Part shown: positions 1-7,260 of the stretch, in pieces
Numbering within the stretch: position 1 is the stretch's first letter
Layout: each line of letters opens with the position of its first letter
Assembly (NCBI RefSeq): GCF_900316895.1
Contig: NZ_ONER01000022.1
Span: 1 to 17,867 of the forward strand
Origin: an uncultured Methanobrevibacter sp.
Lineage (GTDB): Archaea; Methanobacteriota; Methanobacteria; Methanobacteriales; Methanobacteriaceae
Length of the DNA stretch: 17,867 nucleotides
Direction: 5' to 3'
Program-made: the position numbers and the translations under genes
Notes under the pieces: model-generated
What the model was told of the DNA's origin: nothing
Database searches by the model: none
Seen by the model: only the letters and a program-made list of their open reading frames with translations

Positions 1-185
1 TGGAATGATGTTGGAATTCCCATCACGCTTATTCCTTCATCCCTGATTCTCATGCCCACCTTTTCAATGAAAAAGTGTGTGGTTGAACCTGTTCCAAGCC
101 CTAAGACCATTCCATCTTCAACATATTCTGCAGCTTTGTATCCTGCATTCATTTTAGAAGAGCTATTGCTACTAGTATCTTTCAT
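1..185 (-). CDS. rpiA: Ribose-5-phosphate isomerase A, N-terminal part (cut by left window edge)
   Basis: Only the first 61 codons are in the window. RpiA interconverts ribose 5-phosphate and ribulose 5-phosphate in the cytoplasm. The visible protein carries the RpiA N-terminal signature: KAAEYVEDGMVLGLGTGSTT at about residues 17-36, containing the phosphate-binding GLGTGST loop, then FFIEK. The start chosen is the ATG at 185-183, because it overlaps the stop of the upstream gene as TAATG and has GTGAT just upstream. This adds an unusual Ser/Asn-rich lead (DTSSNSSS) before the family-like region; an internal Met at residue 12 is the alternative start. It is the third gene of an operon with egsA and the UPF0179 gene and is probably translationally coupled. 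Family call is from recognised motifs; the truncation is only the window edge. Confidence 0.85.
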   Translation of the reverse strand, partial: MKDTSSNSSSKMNAGYKAAEYVEDGMVLGLGTGSTTHFFIEKVGMRIRDEGISVMGIPTSF

Positions 186-622
186 TATATCACAAATCCT
201 AAAGTTAAGTTATTAAGTTTTAAGCCTTTCTTGCATTCCCCTTTATGCTTTCCATTGTTTTCCAATACGATGCACTTGTCGTTTTCAATCAATCCTTCAG
301 GGAAACACAAATCATGATAATCACAGTTTTCATCACATTCAGGAGCATTATATGTAAATGTTGACCCTTCAAAAATGTTTTTTGAAGTTGTTAGTATGTC
401 TATTTCGGCTCTGTCAACCTCAACAGGAATTACCTTGCCTTCTGCATGTATAGGACAGTTCTGTTCGTTTTCCTTTACTTCAGTTACAACGTATTTCCTA
501 TTCTTTTCAAGGTTTCCAACACAGGATGACTTAAATCTGCAGTCTTCACATTCCTTGGCAGGACCTAGAAAAATAAACTCTTGACCTTTTTTCGCTAAAT
601 CTATACCTATCAGTGTTATCAT
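185..622 (-). CDS. UPF0179 family cysteine-rich protein, function unknown
   Basis: A 145-residue protein that I recognise as the archaeal UPF0179 family, whose function is not established. It has nine cysteines: 25, 28, 34, 56, 96, 100, 106, 117 and 130. They fall into two similar clusters, CxxC-x5-C followed by a later Cys, and CxxxC-x5-C followed by two later Cys, which suggests an internal duplication and metal (zinc or Fe-S) binding; that is inference. No signal peptide or membrane segment is visible. The start ATG at 622-620 overlaps the egsA stop as TAATG and follows a near-perfect GAGGTGAT ribosome-binding site. Its stop overlaps the rpiA start in the same way, so it is the middle gene of a coupled three-gene operon. 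Length is as expected for the family. Confidence 0.85.
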   Translation of the reverse strand: MITLIGIDLAKKGQEFIFLGPAKECEDCRFKSSCVGNLEKNRKYVVTEVKENEQNCPIHAEGKVIPVEVDRAEIDILTTSKNIFEGSTFTYNAPECDENCDYHDLCFPEGLIENDKCIVLENNGKHKGECKKGLKLNNLTLGFVI

Positions 623-1665
623 TAAATCACCTCTGTTTTATAAGCCAATTCATAAGCAGCTTCTTTTGAAATACCATTGTCTCCTAAAATAGTGTACCTT
701 TCAGGTCGGATTTCATGAGCCATCATCAATGCTTCAATTATGTCCTCTTCAGCAATGTTGAGTTCTTTTGCAGTGGTAGGGGCCTGCACGGCCTTTAGGG
801 CATCCCTTATTGCCTTCCAATCCCCTCCATGAAGATACATCATCATGATTGTTCCAATACCACACTGCTCGCCGTGAAGTGCAGGCTTGTCGAGAATCTT
901 ATCAAGCGCATGTGAAAAGAGATGCTCTGATCCGCTTGCCGGCCTTGAGGAACCTGCAATGCTTATTGCCATTCCACCACTGAATAGGGATTTCATGACT
1001 ATTCTTGCACTAGGCTCAAGATTAGGCTTGATATTGGCAATGTTGTCGGTAATCAGGTGAGCTGACATTATTGACAATGCCGCTGCAGACTCTGAAAACG
1101 ATTCGTTTTTAAGCCTGTGTGCCAATTCCCAATCCTTGATGGCAGTGAAGTTTGCAATCAGGTCCGCACATCCTGCAGCCAAAAGCCTGAATGGGGATTG
1201 CGCAAGGATTTCGGAATCCGCAATGACGGCTATTGGGGAGTGTGCAGTTGCTGATATTGAAGTGTTAGGGTTTTTGATTGATGCCATAGGAGATACGATA
1301 CCGTCATGAGAAGCAGTGGTTGGCATGGATACGAAATATACGCCCTGATTATATGAAGACAGCTTGGCCACATCAATAACCTTTCCTCCGCCAACACCCA
1401 AAACGGTTGTGTCGGGAGTAATCAATTCTTCAACTTCAGATATGGACTCATAGGATGCCCTGTCAACTTTGACCACATCAAATTCCATATCCTCCTTTTC
1501 AAGGCTTTCCATTACAGGTATTGCACCAACATCATATGTATGGGCACCTGTAACAATCAGAATCTTTTTATCCAAATGCAGAGATTTGCAAATCTCACCA
1601 GTATCTTTTATAATGCCCGGATCAATGTAAACTTCACGGGGCATCTGTATTTTCCTGTTGCTCAT
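622..1665 (-). CDS. egsA: sn-Glycerol-1-phosphate dehydrogenase
   Basis: This 347-residue enzyme reduces dihydroxyacetone phosphate to sn-glycerol 1-phosphate, the stereospecific backbone of archaeal membrane lipids (cytoplasmic, NAD(P)H- and Zn-dependent). Visible support: an N-terminal nucleotide-binding half with GVGGGKVIDVAK at about residues 90-101, the PTTASHDGIVSP segment at 115-126, and the three expected metal ligands in the helical half: Asp168 in GCADLIANFTA, His248 in GSEHLFSHALDK and His264 in LHGEQCG. Full length for the family. The ATG at 1665 has an AGGAGAT ribosome-binding site 5 bases upstream. It is the first gene of the minus-strand operon with the UPF0179 gene and rpiA and is divergent from proS. 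Confidence is high from the combination of motifs and archaeal context. Confidence 0.96.
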   Translation of the reverse strand: MSNRKIQMPREVYIDPGIIKDTGEICKSLHLDKKILIVTGAHTYDVGAIPVMESLEKEDMEFDVVKVDRASYESISEVEELITPDTTVLGVGGGKVIDVAKLSSYNQGVYFVSMPTTASHDGIVSPMASIKNPNTSISATAHSPIAVIADSEILAQSPFRLLAAGCADLIANFTAIKDWELAHRLKNESFSESAAALSIMSAHLITDNIANIKPNLEPSARIVMKSLFSGGMAISIAGSSRPASGSEHLFSHALDKILDKPALHGEQCGIGTIMMMYLHGGDWKAIRDALKAVQAPTTAKELNIAEEDIIEALMMAHEIRPERYTILGDNGISKEAAYELAYKTEVI

Positions 1666-1795
1666 GATATCTCCTAAATGTTAATTATACATTAATATAT
1701 ATTTAATTGATAATTATAAATAACTTTTCTCTAAATAAGTTTAATACTTATTAAAAACAAATAATTTAATATTATAAAAAATTATTTTAGGTGAT
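1666..1795. promoter_or_regulatory. Divergent promoter region for egsA (minus) and proS (plus)
   Basis: Very AT-rich 130-bp spacer. For egsA a TATA-like AGTTATTTATAATT lies on the minus strand at about 1713-1726, giving a predicted leader of about 30 bases that carries AGGAG at 1671-1675. For proS, AGGTGAT at 1789-1795 abuts the ATG; TATA-like candidates are at about 1740-1751 and 1765-1778. A 7-bp inverted repeat, AATAAGT (1734-1740) and ACTTATT (1746-1752), sits between them and could be an operator. Promoter positions are inferred from motif spacing only. Confidence 0.5.
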
Positions 1796-3199
1796 ATGGT
1801 GGAAAATTTTGACGAATGGTTTCATGACATTTTAGAACAAGCGGACATAACTGATTCAAGATATCCTATTAAGGGAATGGCAGTTTGGAGACCATACGGT
1901 TTTCAGATAAGGAAACATTCAATGAACATTATTAAAAAGTTACTGGACAAGGACCATGATGAGGTACTGTTCCCAATGCTTGTTCCTGAAACTGAACTTG
2001 CAAAGGAAGGAATACATGTTAAGGGATTTGAGGATGAAGTTTACTGGGTTACAAAAGGCGGACAGACTGAATTGAACGAACAGCTAGCCTTAAGGCCAAC
2101 CAGTGAAACCGCAATATATCCGATGTATTCATTATGGATCAGGACACATATTGACCTGCCAATCAAAATGTATCAGATTGTCAACACTTTCAGATACGAA
2201 ACAAAACATACAAGACCTTTAATCAGAGTAAGGGAAATCACTACCTTTAAGGAAGCCCATACAGCACATGCAACCAAAGAGGAGTCCGATGAGCAGATTC
2301 AGGACTTCATTGGAATGTATAAGGAATTCTTTGATGATTTGGGAATTCCATATTTGATTTCCAAAAGACCGGAATGGGACAAATTCCCAGGTTCCGACTA
2401 TACAATGGCATTTGATGTCATAATGCCAAACGGAAAAACCCTGCAAATTGGTACAATCCACAATTTGGGCCAGACATTTGCAAAAACTTTTGACATTACC
2501 TTTGAAGACAAAGACGGAGAGCACAAATTGGTTTATCAGACCTGTGCAGGAGTATCCGACAGGGTCATCGCATCCGTAATTGGAATTCATGGAGATGAAA
2601 CAGGATTGCGCCTACCACCGAAAGTATCACCGAATCAAGTTACCATCATTCCAATCTTATTCAAGAAAGGAAAAGAGGAAGTTCTTGCAAAATGCTCAGA
2701 AATTAAGGAACAATTAGAGGAAAAAGGCATAAGAGTCCAGCTGGATGACAGGGATATCAGGCCGGGCAAGAAATTCAACGACTGGGAACTGAGAGGAACA
2801 CCTGTAAAACTTGAACTTGGGCCTAGAGACCTTGAAAACAATATCACCGTTGCAATGAGACGTGACGAAGGAGAAAAGATTGAAATTCAATTGGATGAAA
2901 ATCTAGTTGACAATGTAATTGATTTATTGGACAAGTCTTCTGAAAACTTATCCGCACAGGCATGGGACTTCCAGAATGAACATGTCAAATTTGCAGACAC
3001 TCTTGAAGAGATTCCGGAACTTGTAGAATCCGGAAATGTAGTTAAGTTCTACTGGTGCGGAGATGAAGATGTAGGCCACGAAATCGAAGAAAAAACAGGC
3101 TATGACGTTTTAGGCATTCAGGAAGAAGTGTCCGAAGGCAAATGTATCGCCAGCGGAAAAGATGCCAAATACATTGCGTTAATTGCCAAAACATACTAG
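1796..3199 (+). CDS. proS: Prolyl-tRNA synthetase, archaeal/eukaryotic type
   Basis: Class II aminoacyl-tRNA synthetase of 467 residues that charges tRNA-Pro. Catalytic domain about 1-275: motif 1 region near FPMLVPETEL (59-68), the PTSETAIYP loop (101-109), motif 2 FRYETKHTRPLIRVRE (132-147) and motif 3 around GVSDRVIASVIGIHGD (252-267). The anticodon-binding domain spans about 280-380 (VQLDDRDIRPGKKFNDWELRG, with ELGPRDLEN at 340-348). The C-terminal domain ends in the conserved Tyr of this type (AKTY). No bacterial editing insertion is present. In the C-terminal zinc domain only Cys421 and Cys450 remain of the four Cys usually found (CGDEDVG and GKCIASG), so the metal site looks degenerate. 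The ATG at 1796 is fixed by an abutting AGGTGAT. First gene of proS-cofC-thiD. Confidence 0.96.
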   Translation: MVENFDEWFHDILEQADITDSRYPIKGMAVWRPYGFQIRKHSMNIIKKLLDKDHDEVLFPMLVPETELAKEGIHVKGFEDEVYWVTKGGQTELNEQLALRPTSETAIYPMYSLWIRTHIDLPIKMYQIVNTFRYETKHTRPLIRVREITTFKEAHTAHATKEESDEQIQDFIGMYKEFFDDLGIPYLISKRPEWDKFPGSDYTMAFDVIMPNGKTLQIGTIHNLGQTFAKTFDITFEDKDGEHKLVYQTCAGVSDRVIASVIGIHGDETGLRLPPKVSPNQVTIIPILFKKGKEEVLAKCSEIKEQLEEKGIRVQLDDRDIRPGKKFNDWELRGTPVKLELGPRDLENNITVAMRRDEGEKIEIQLDENLVDNVIDLLDKSSENLSAQAWDFQNEHVKFADTLEEIPELVESGNVVKFYWCGDEDVGHEIEEKTGYDVLGIQEEVSEGKCIASGKDAKYIALIAKTY

Positions 3200-3206
3200 T
3201 GATAAT

Positions 3207-3881
3207 ATGGACAACATTTATGCAATAATTCCAGTAACCACATTCAAAAATGCAAAAACAAGGCTTTCTCCATTTTTATCTGCCGAAGAGAGGGAAAATC
3301 TCCTAAAAGCAATGCTTCGAGACGTGACTGATACCTTAAAAAAGCATGTGGATAAGATTTTCATCATTAGCCGTGACGAAGATGTGTTAAGCTATGCTGA
3401 AAGCCTGAATGTGAACACAATTCAGGAAAATGACAATTCCAACCTGAACAAGGCCCTGACACAGGCAATGAAAATATGCAAAGGAAAAACAAGGAAGGTA
3501 ATTATAGTTCCTTCAGACATTCCATTGATTGGCAAGACCAATGTCCAGATGCTGATTGACGCATCCAAAAGCCTGGATTTCATCATTGTTCCCTCAAAAG
3601 GCGGCGGAACAAACATGATTATAATGAAGCCAATGGCCATCCGCACAAGATATGAAGGATTCAGCTATAAGGAGCATGTGCAGGCTGCTGAAAGAAAAAA
3701 TCTAAATCCACAGGTTCATGATTCATTCTTTATGGCATTGGATGTCAATACCACCGAAGATTTGGGAGAAATCATGATTCACGGTGAGAAAACCCACACC
3801 AGACAATACCTGAAAGAGCTTAAGGTCAATGTCGAGTCATTCCGTGGTTCAGAACGTCTTAAAGTCACAAGAGCTGATTAG
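3207..3881 (+). CDS. cofC: 2-Phospho-L-lactate guanylyltransferase (coenzyme F420 synthesis)
   Basis: 224-residue nucleotidyltransferase that activates 2-phospho-L-lactate with GTP to lactyl-diphosphoguanosine, the substrate of CofD in F420 synthesis. It has the CofC N-terminal signature IIPVTTFKNAKTRLSPFLS (7-25), followed by ERENLLKAMLRDV (28-40), the VPSDIPLIG segment (101-109) with the acidic metal-binding position, and KGGGTNMIIMKP (131-142). I chose the ATG at 3207, preceded by AGTGATAAT, over an in-frame TTG at 3183 that would overlap proS by 17 bases and add eight residues without a ribosome-binding site. It begins 8 bases after the proS stop, and its stop directly abuts the thiD start, so the three genes are very probably co-transcribed. 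F420 dependence fits a methanogen. Confidence 0.93.
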   Translation: MDNIYAIIPVTTFKNAKTRLSPFLSAEERENLLKAMLRDVTDTLKKHVDKIFIISRDEDVLSYAESLNVNTIQENDNSNLNKALTQAMKICKGKTRKVIIVPSDIPLIGKTNVQMLIDASKSLDFIIVPSKGGGTNMIIMKPMAIRTRYEGFSYKEHVQAAERKNLNPQVHDSFFMALDVNTTEDLGEIMIHGEKTHTRQYLKELKVNVESFRGSERLKVTRAD

Positions 3882-4616
3882 ATGATAGTGATGAGCATTG
3901 CAGGCGTTGACCCGTCAGGAGGCGCAGGCGTTTTTGCAGACTTGAAAACATTTCAGGCCATTGGAGTTTACGGCACAGGAATCGTAACAGCACTGACTTC
4001 ACAGAATCCCTATAAATTTTTTTCAACACAACCTGTTTCACCGGATTATATCGAAGAGCAGATCGATTCGGTAATGGATGCCTATGAGGTAGAATTTATT
4101 AAGACAGGAATGTTATACTCTCCTGAAATTATCAAACTGGTGTCTGAAAAGATTAAGGAATATGACCTGAAAGCGGTGGTCGATCCAGTCATGGTTGCTA
4201 CTTCAGGGGGAGACCTGACAGGCGAAGACATAGCCGACGCGTTTAATAAGCATTTGATTCCAAATTCAATATTGACCACTCCAAACGTCAGTGAAGCTGA
4301 AAGATTAAGCGGAATTAAAATAAACAGCAAGGAAGATGCCATCAAAGCAACAGAACTTATTGACTGCAACTGTTTCATTACCGGCGGACATTTAGACGGA
4401 GTCAATGTAATCAACATTAATGATGAGATAACAATCAAAAAACAGGATTTGATTGAAACCGAGAATTTACATGGATCAGGATGCAATCTATCATCTGCAA
4501 TAACAGCATATTTAGCAAAAGAAAATTCTTTAATGGATTCCTGTTTAAAAGCGATGGATTATGTTTACGAAGGAATAAAAAATGGAAATTATGGGACATT
4601 AATAGCTAAAATATAA
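3882..4616 (+). CDS. thiD: Hydroxymethylpyrimidine/phosphomethylpyrimidine kinase
   Basis: 244-residue ribokinase-fold enzyme, likely phosphorylating hydroxymethylpyrimidine (phosphate) in thiamin synthesis. Supporting motifs: substrate-binding GVDPSGGAGVFADLKTF (8-24), GVYGTGIVTALTSQN (28-42), KTGML (74-78), DPVMVATSGG (101-110), TTPNVSEAERL (132-142) and the anion-hole segment HGSGCNLSSAITAYLA (197-212) with Cys201. It is somewhat shorter than bacterial ThiD (about 266) but complete. The start follows the cofC stop with no gap; the next ATG three codons in (3891) is an alternative. The stop at 4614-4616 directly abuts the stop of the opposing ABC gene. Substrate specificity within the pyridoxal/HMP kinase group cannot be proved from sequence, but the ThiD-like start motif makes it likely. 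Confidence 0.87.
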   Translation: MIVMSIAGVDPSGGAGVFADLKTFQAIGVYGTGIVTALTSQNPYKFFSTQPVSPDYIEEQIDSVMDAYEVEFIKTGMLYSPEIIKLVSEKIKEYDLKAVVDPVMVATSGGDLTGEDIADAFNKHLIPNSILTTPNVSEAERLSGIKINSKEDAIKATELIDCNCFITGGHLDGVNVININDEITIKKQDLIETENLHGSGCNLSSAITAYLAKENSLMDSCLKAMDYVYEGIKNGNYGTLIAKI

Positions 4617-5369
4617 CTATTCTCCCATATCTAAGTTTTCTACAATTGATTCTTGAAGTGCGATGAATTCTTTTGAATCTCTTTTTCTTGGCCTTTCAAT
4701 ATCCACTTCAATGACTTTATCTATTCTTCCGGGATTTTTGCCCATGATGACGATTTTATCTGCCAGATATACCGCTTCATCAACATCGTGAGTTACGAAA
4801 ACTATTGTGTTTTCGAATCTTTTCCAAACCCCTATGAGCTGTGACTGAAGCTTGTGTCTATTTTGCATATCCAATGCAGAAAACGGCTCATCCATAAGAA
4901 GAATTGGTGAATGATTAAGCAAGGACCTAATAATTGCAACCCTCTGTTTCATACCACCTGAAAGTTCATGAGGATAGCTATCCTTAAAGTCAATTAAACC
5001 TACACTTGTCAGATATCTCTCAGCGGCAGCAATATTTTCCTCTTTAGCCCCCTTGTTTGTCATCTCCAAACCAAAAGTAACATTTTGCAGGACAGTCAAC
5101 CATGGGAATAATGAGTACTGTTGGAAAATTACTGCCCTATCTCCAGATGGCTTGGTAACTTTTTCTCCATTGGCAATGATTTCACCGGAGCTAGGCTGGT
5201 CAAGGCCTGCGATTAATCTTAACAGTGTGGTTTTTCCACAACCGGAAGGACCTAAAAGACAAACTAATTCACCATCGTCAATGGTTAAATTAATGTCTTC
5301 CAAAACTGATAGCTGGTCTGTTTTTTTACTTATAAAAGATTTATTAATATTTTTTACTTCAATTGACAC
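4617..5369 (-). CDS. ABC transporter ATP-binding protein, nitrate/sulfonate/taurine (SsuB/TauB) family
   Basis: 250-residue ABC ATPase that powers an importer at the inner face of the membrane. All signature elements are present: Walker A GPSGCGKT (40-47), Q-loop Gln83 in IFQQYSLFPWLTVLQNV, signature LSGGM (136-140), Walker B ILLMDEP (156-162), D-loop SALD and H-loop His194 in VFVTHDVDEAVYLADKI. The LFPWLTVLQNV and DEAVYLAD style is that of the NitT/TauT branch. The start is a GTG at 5369-5367 preceded by AGGTG; an ATG two bases upstream (5371) is out of frame and ends after five codons. It lies 8 bases after the permease stop and forms an operon with it. Substrate is unknown: sulfonates, or a thiamin pyrimidine precursor given thiD next door, are both possible. 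Confidence 0.92.
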   Translation of the reverse strand: MSIEVKNINKSFISKKTDQLSVLEDINLTIDDGELVCLLGPSGCGKTTLLRLIAGLDQPSSGEIIANGEKVTKPSGDRAVIFQQYSLFPWLTVLQNVTFGLEMTNKGAKEENIAAAERYLTSVGLIDFKDSYPHELSGGMKQRVAIIRSLLNHSPILLMDEPFSALDMQNRHKLQSQLIGVWKRFENTIVFVTHDVDEAVYLADKIVIMGKNPGRIDKVIEVDIERPRKRDSKEFIALQESIVENLDMGE

Positions 5370-5377
5370 ATTAACAC

Positions 5378-6127
5378 CTACCAGAATATCCTTTCTTGGG
5401 CTTTAGTGAATACATAATCAAATATGATACCTATTAACCCTATATCTAACATACCAACAACTGTTGTACCTGGGTCAAATAAACTAGTTGCTGTCAAAAT
5501 CATATAACCTAAACCACTGCTTGAACCAACCATTTCAGCTGAAATGGTACACATCAAAGCAATACCGATTCCAACTTTCAAACCTGAAACAATATATGGA
5601 ACTGTTGAAGGCAAGATTACCCTTTTTAAAACATTCCAATCGCTTGCTCCCAAAGTTTGAGCTGATTCAATTAAAACCTTATCAGTTCTTTTAACTCCAT
5701 CAATTGTATAGACCAATATTGGGAATACGCAACCCATAAAAATAATGAAAACTGCTGGAAACATTCCTATTCCAAACCAAAGAATGGAAAATGGAATCCA
5801 TGCAACAGGAGGAATCGGCCTTAATACACTGATTACCAAAGTTGCAATGTCTTCCAGAGTCTTATACCATCCAAGAAGGATTCCTAAAGGAATGGCAACA
5901 GCAGCCGCTAAAATCAAACCGCCAAATACCTTATATAAAGTATCAAGAGTGTTTGTTAGAAGCTTTCCATTTAATATTAACTCCCAGGCGGACTGACAAA
6001 CTGTAATCGGTCCTGGAAGGATGTATGGATTGACAATGCCCAATCCCTCTGTAATAAGATACCAGAAGATAATTATGCATATTGGCAAAATCAATGGAAT
6101 AAACTTATTCTTATAATTATCAAACAT
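5378..6127 (-). CDS. ABC transporter permease, nitrate/sulfonate/taurine (SsuC/TauC) family
   Basis: 249-residue inner-membrane permease with about six hydrophobic segments (roughly 10-30, 64-86, 98-120, 122-142, 178-197 and 222-240). The cytoplasmic EAA loop that docks on the ATPase is clear: ESAQTLGASDWNVLKRVILP at 154-173, with the Gly and terminal I-LP of the family. The ATG at 6127 is preceded by GTGATTTA, matching the archaeal anti-SD. It is the promoter-proximal gene of a two-gene operon with the ATPase. No substrate-binding protein gene is adjacent: upstream is a divergent protease gene, so the receptor must be encoded elsewhere or be absent. The family is certain, the substrate is not. 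Confidence 0.92.
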   Translation of the reverse strand: MFDNYKNKFIPLILPICIIIFWYLITEGLGIVNPYILPGPITVCQSAWELILNGKLLTNTLDTLYKVFGGLILAAAVAIPLGILLGWYKTLEDIATLVISVLRPIPPVAWIPFSILWFGIGMFPAVFIIFMGCVFPILVYTIDGVKRTDKVLIESAQTLGASDWNVLKRVILPSTVPYIVSGLKVGIGIALMCTISAEMVGSSSGLGYMILTATSLFDPGTTVVGMLDIGLIGIIFDYVFTKAQERIFW

Positions 6128-6251
6128 TAAATCACTTAATCAAATATTTTTTTATACATATTTAATTATGTTTTAATGATATAAAAACTTTAGAAAAAAA
6201 TAACCTCGTGAAAAAAACTAGAATAAGATTTATATTATAAAAATATAATTA
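6128..6251. promoter_or_regulatory. Divergent promoter region, ABC permease (minus) and CPBP protease (plus)
   Basis: 124-bp AT-rich spacer. On the minus strand a TATA-like TTTATATCA at about 6177-6185 would place permease transcription near 6155, with GTGAT as ribosome-binding site. On the plus strand TTTATATTA at 6229-6237 predicts transcription of the protease gene starting near 6255-6260, close to or just past its first ATG. These positions come from archaeal TATA spacing of about 25 bases, not from data. Confidence 0.45.
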
Positions 6252-7199
6252 ATGAATATAGGTGAAAAATTGAACATTCATAAAAAGTTTTTCTCAAAAA
6301 TAGGAGTAAATTACCTGATACTGGGCATAATGGCAATAATATTTCAGATAATCATAGTCAATATCATTTCCATAATAAATCCGGAATATCTGCATAACAT
6401 AAACATAGTGACCACCATATCATCATTATGCAATTATATCCTTCCATTTCCAATCTTCTATTTGCTGATGAAAAAATTGGACAGTGTTGAACTTGAAAAG
6501 ACAAACATAACTGTAAAAAAATTCATACTTTACACTGGAATCACCATAACACTAATGTGGATTGGAAACGTGACCGGCCTGATTATCACAATGCTTTTAA
6601 GCGGTGCGATGCAAAACGATATTGCAAATCCAGTTCATCAATTAATCAACAGCTCAGACATTTGGATCAATCTGCTGATAATCAGCATATTCGCCCCGAT
6701 ATGTGAGGAAATCCTTTTCAGGAAATTCTTAATCGACAGAACAATAAAGTATGGTGCAAAGGTATCCATAATCCTATCTGCGGTGCTCTTTGCCTTTTTC
6801 CATGGAAACCTTAACCAGTTCTTCTATGCATTCCTGATGGGAGGATTTTTCGCATACGTCTACATCAGGACAGGAAAGATAACATACACAATAATCCTGC
6901 ATGCGATTGTAAACTTTATGGGATCAGTCATGAGTCTAATCCTTGCAAATTCAGTTACAAATATTCAGATAACCCCAAATCCTGTTGATGCAGTGATAAT
7001 ACTGGGATATATTGTAATCATATTAAGTTTTTTATTAATTGGCCTTTATGGACTGACCAGAATTAAAAAGGCAAGATTCAATGGTTCAAAAACAAAAATC
7101 AATCTGAAAAATCCATTTAAAACAGTGTATTTAAATTTAGGGATGATTCTCTTTATTCTGTTTTTTATAGGTGAGATGGTCTATCAGGTTTTAGGTTAA
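6252..7199 (+). CDS. CPBP family intramembrane metalloprotease (CAAX-protease/Abi-like)
   Basis: 315-residue polytopic membrane protein with roughly eight hydrophobic segments. The three CPBP motifs are intact: EExxxR as EEILFR with Glu152, Glu153 and Arg157; FxxxH as FAFFH ending at His184; and HxxxN as HAIVN with His217 and Asn221. These are the catalytic/metal residues of type II CAAX-processing-like proteases, so it is probably an active membrane protease; the substrate is unknown. Start choice is uncertain. The ATG at 6252 lacks an upstream ribosome-binding site and would need a leaderless message, whereas AGGTGA at 6260-6265 lies 4 bases before an in-frame TTG at 6270, giving a 309-residue product. 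It is monocistronic, divergent from the ABC operon and convergent with the decarboxylase-family gene. Confidence 0.9.
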   Translation: MNIGEKLNIHKKFFSKIGVNYLILGIMAIIFQIIIVNIISIINPEYLHNINIVTTISSLCNYILPFPIFYLLMKKLDSVELEKTNITVKKFILYTGITITLMWIGNVTGLIITMLLSGAMQNDIANPVHQLINSSDIWINLLIISIFAPICEEILFRKFLIDRTIKYGAKVSIILSAVLFAFFHGNLNQFFYAFLMGGFFAYVYIRTGKITYTIILHAIVNFMGSVMSLILANSVTNIQITPNPVDAVIILGYIVIILSFLLIGLYGLTRIKKARFNGSKTKINLKNPFKTVYLNLGMILFILFFIGEMVYQVLG

Positions 7200-7200
7200 A

Positions 7201-7221
7201 TAGTATTAAAATACAATACTA
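7201..7221 (+). terminator. Hairpin just after the CPBP gene
   Basis: TAGTATT (7201-7207) and AATACTA (7215-7221) form a 7-bp perfect stem with a 7-base loop one base after the protease stop codon. It is followed by A rather than T on the plus strand, so intrinsic termination is not certain; it may instead protect the 3' end. Confidence 0.4.
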
Positions 7222-7260
7222 AAAAAAAATAAGAGAAGAATTTAAGCCTTATCTTCTCTT
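7222..7260 (-). terminator. Intrinsic-type terminator of the decarboxylase-family gene
   Basis: Read on the minus strand, AAGAGAAGA (7260-7252) pairs perfectly over 9 bp with TCTTCTCTT (7239-7231), followed shortly by an uninterrupted run of T (7229-7221). The gene's own stop codon (7244-7242) lies in the loop, so the stem begins inside the coding sequence. Confidence 0.7.

Noticed and set aside
3183..3206. TTG at 3183 as start of cofC
   Set aside because: It would overlap proS, has no ribosome-binding site and adds eight residues before the conserved start of CofC; ATG 3207 has AGTGAT in front.
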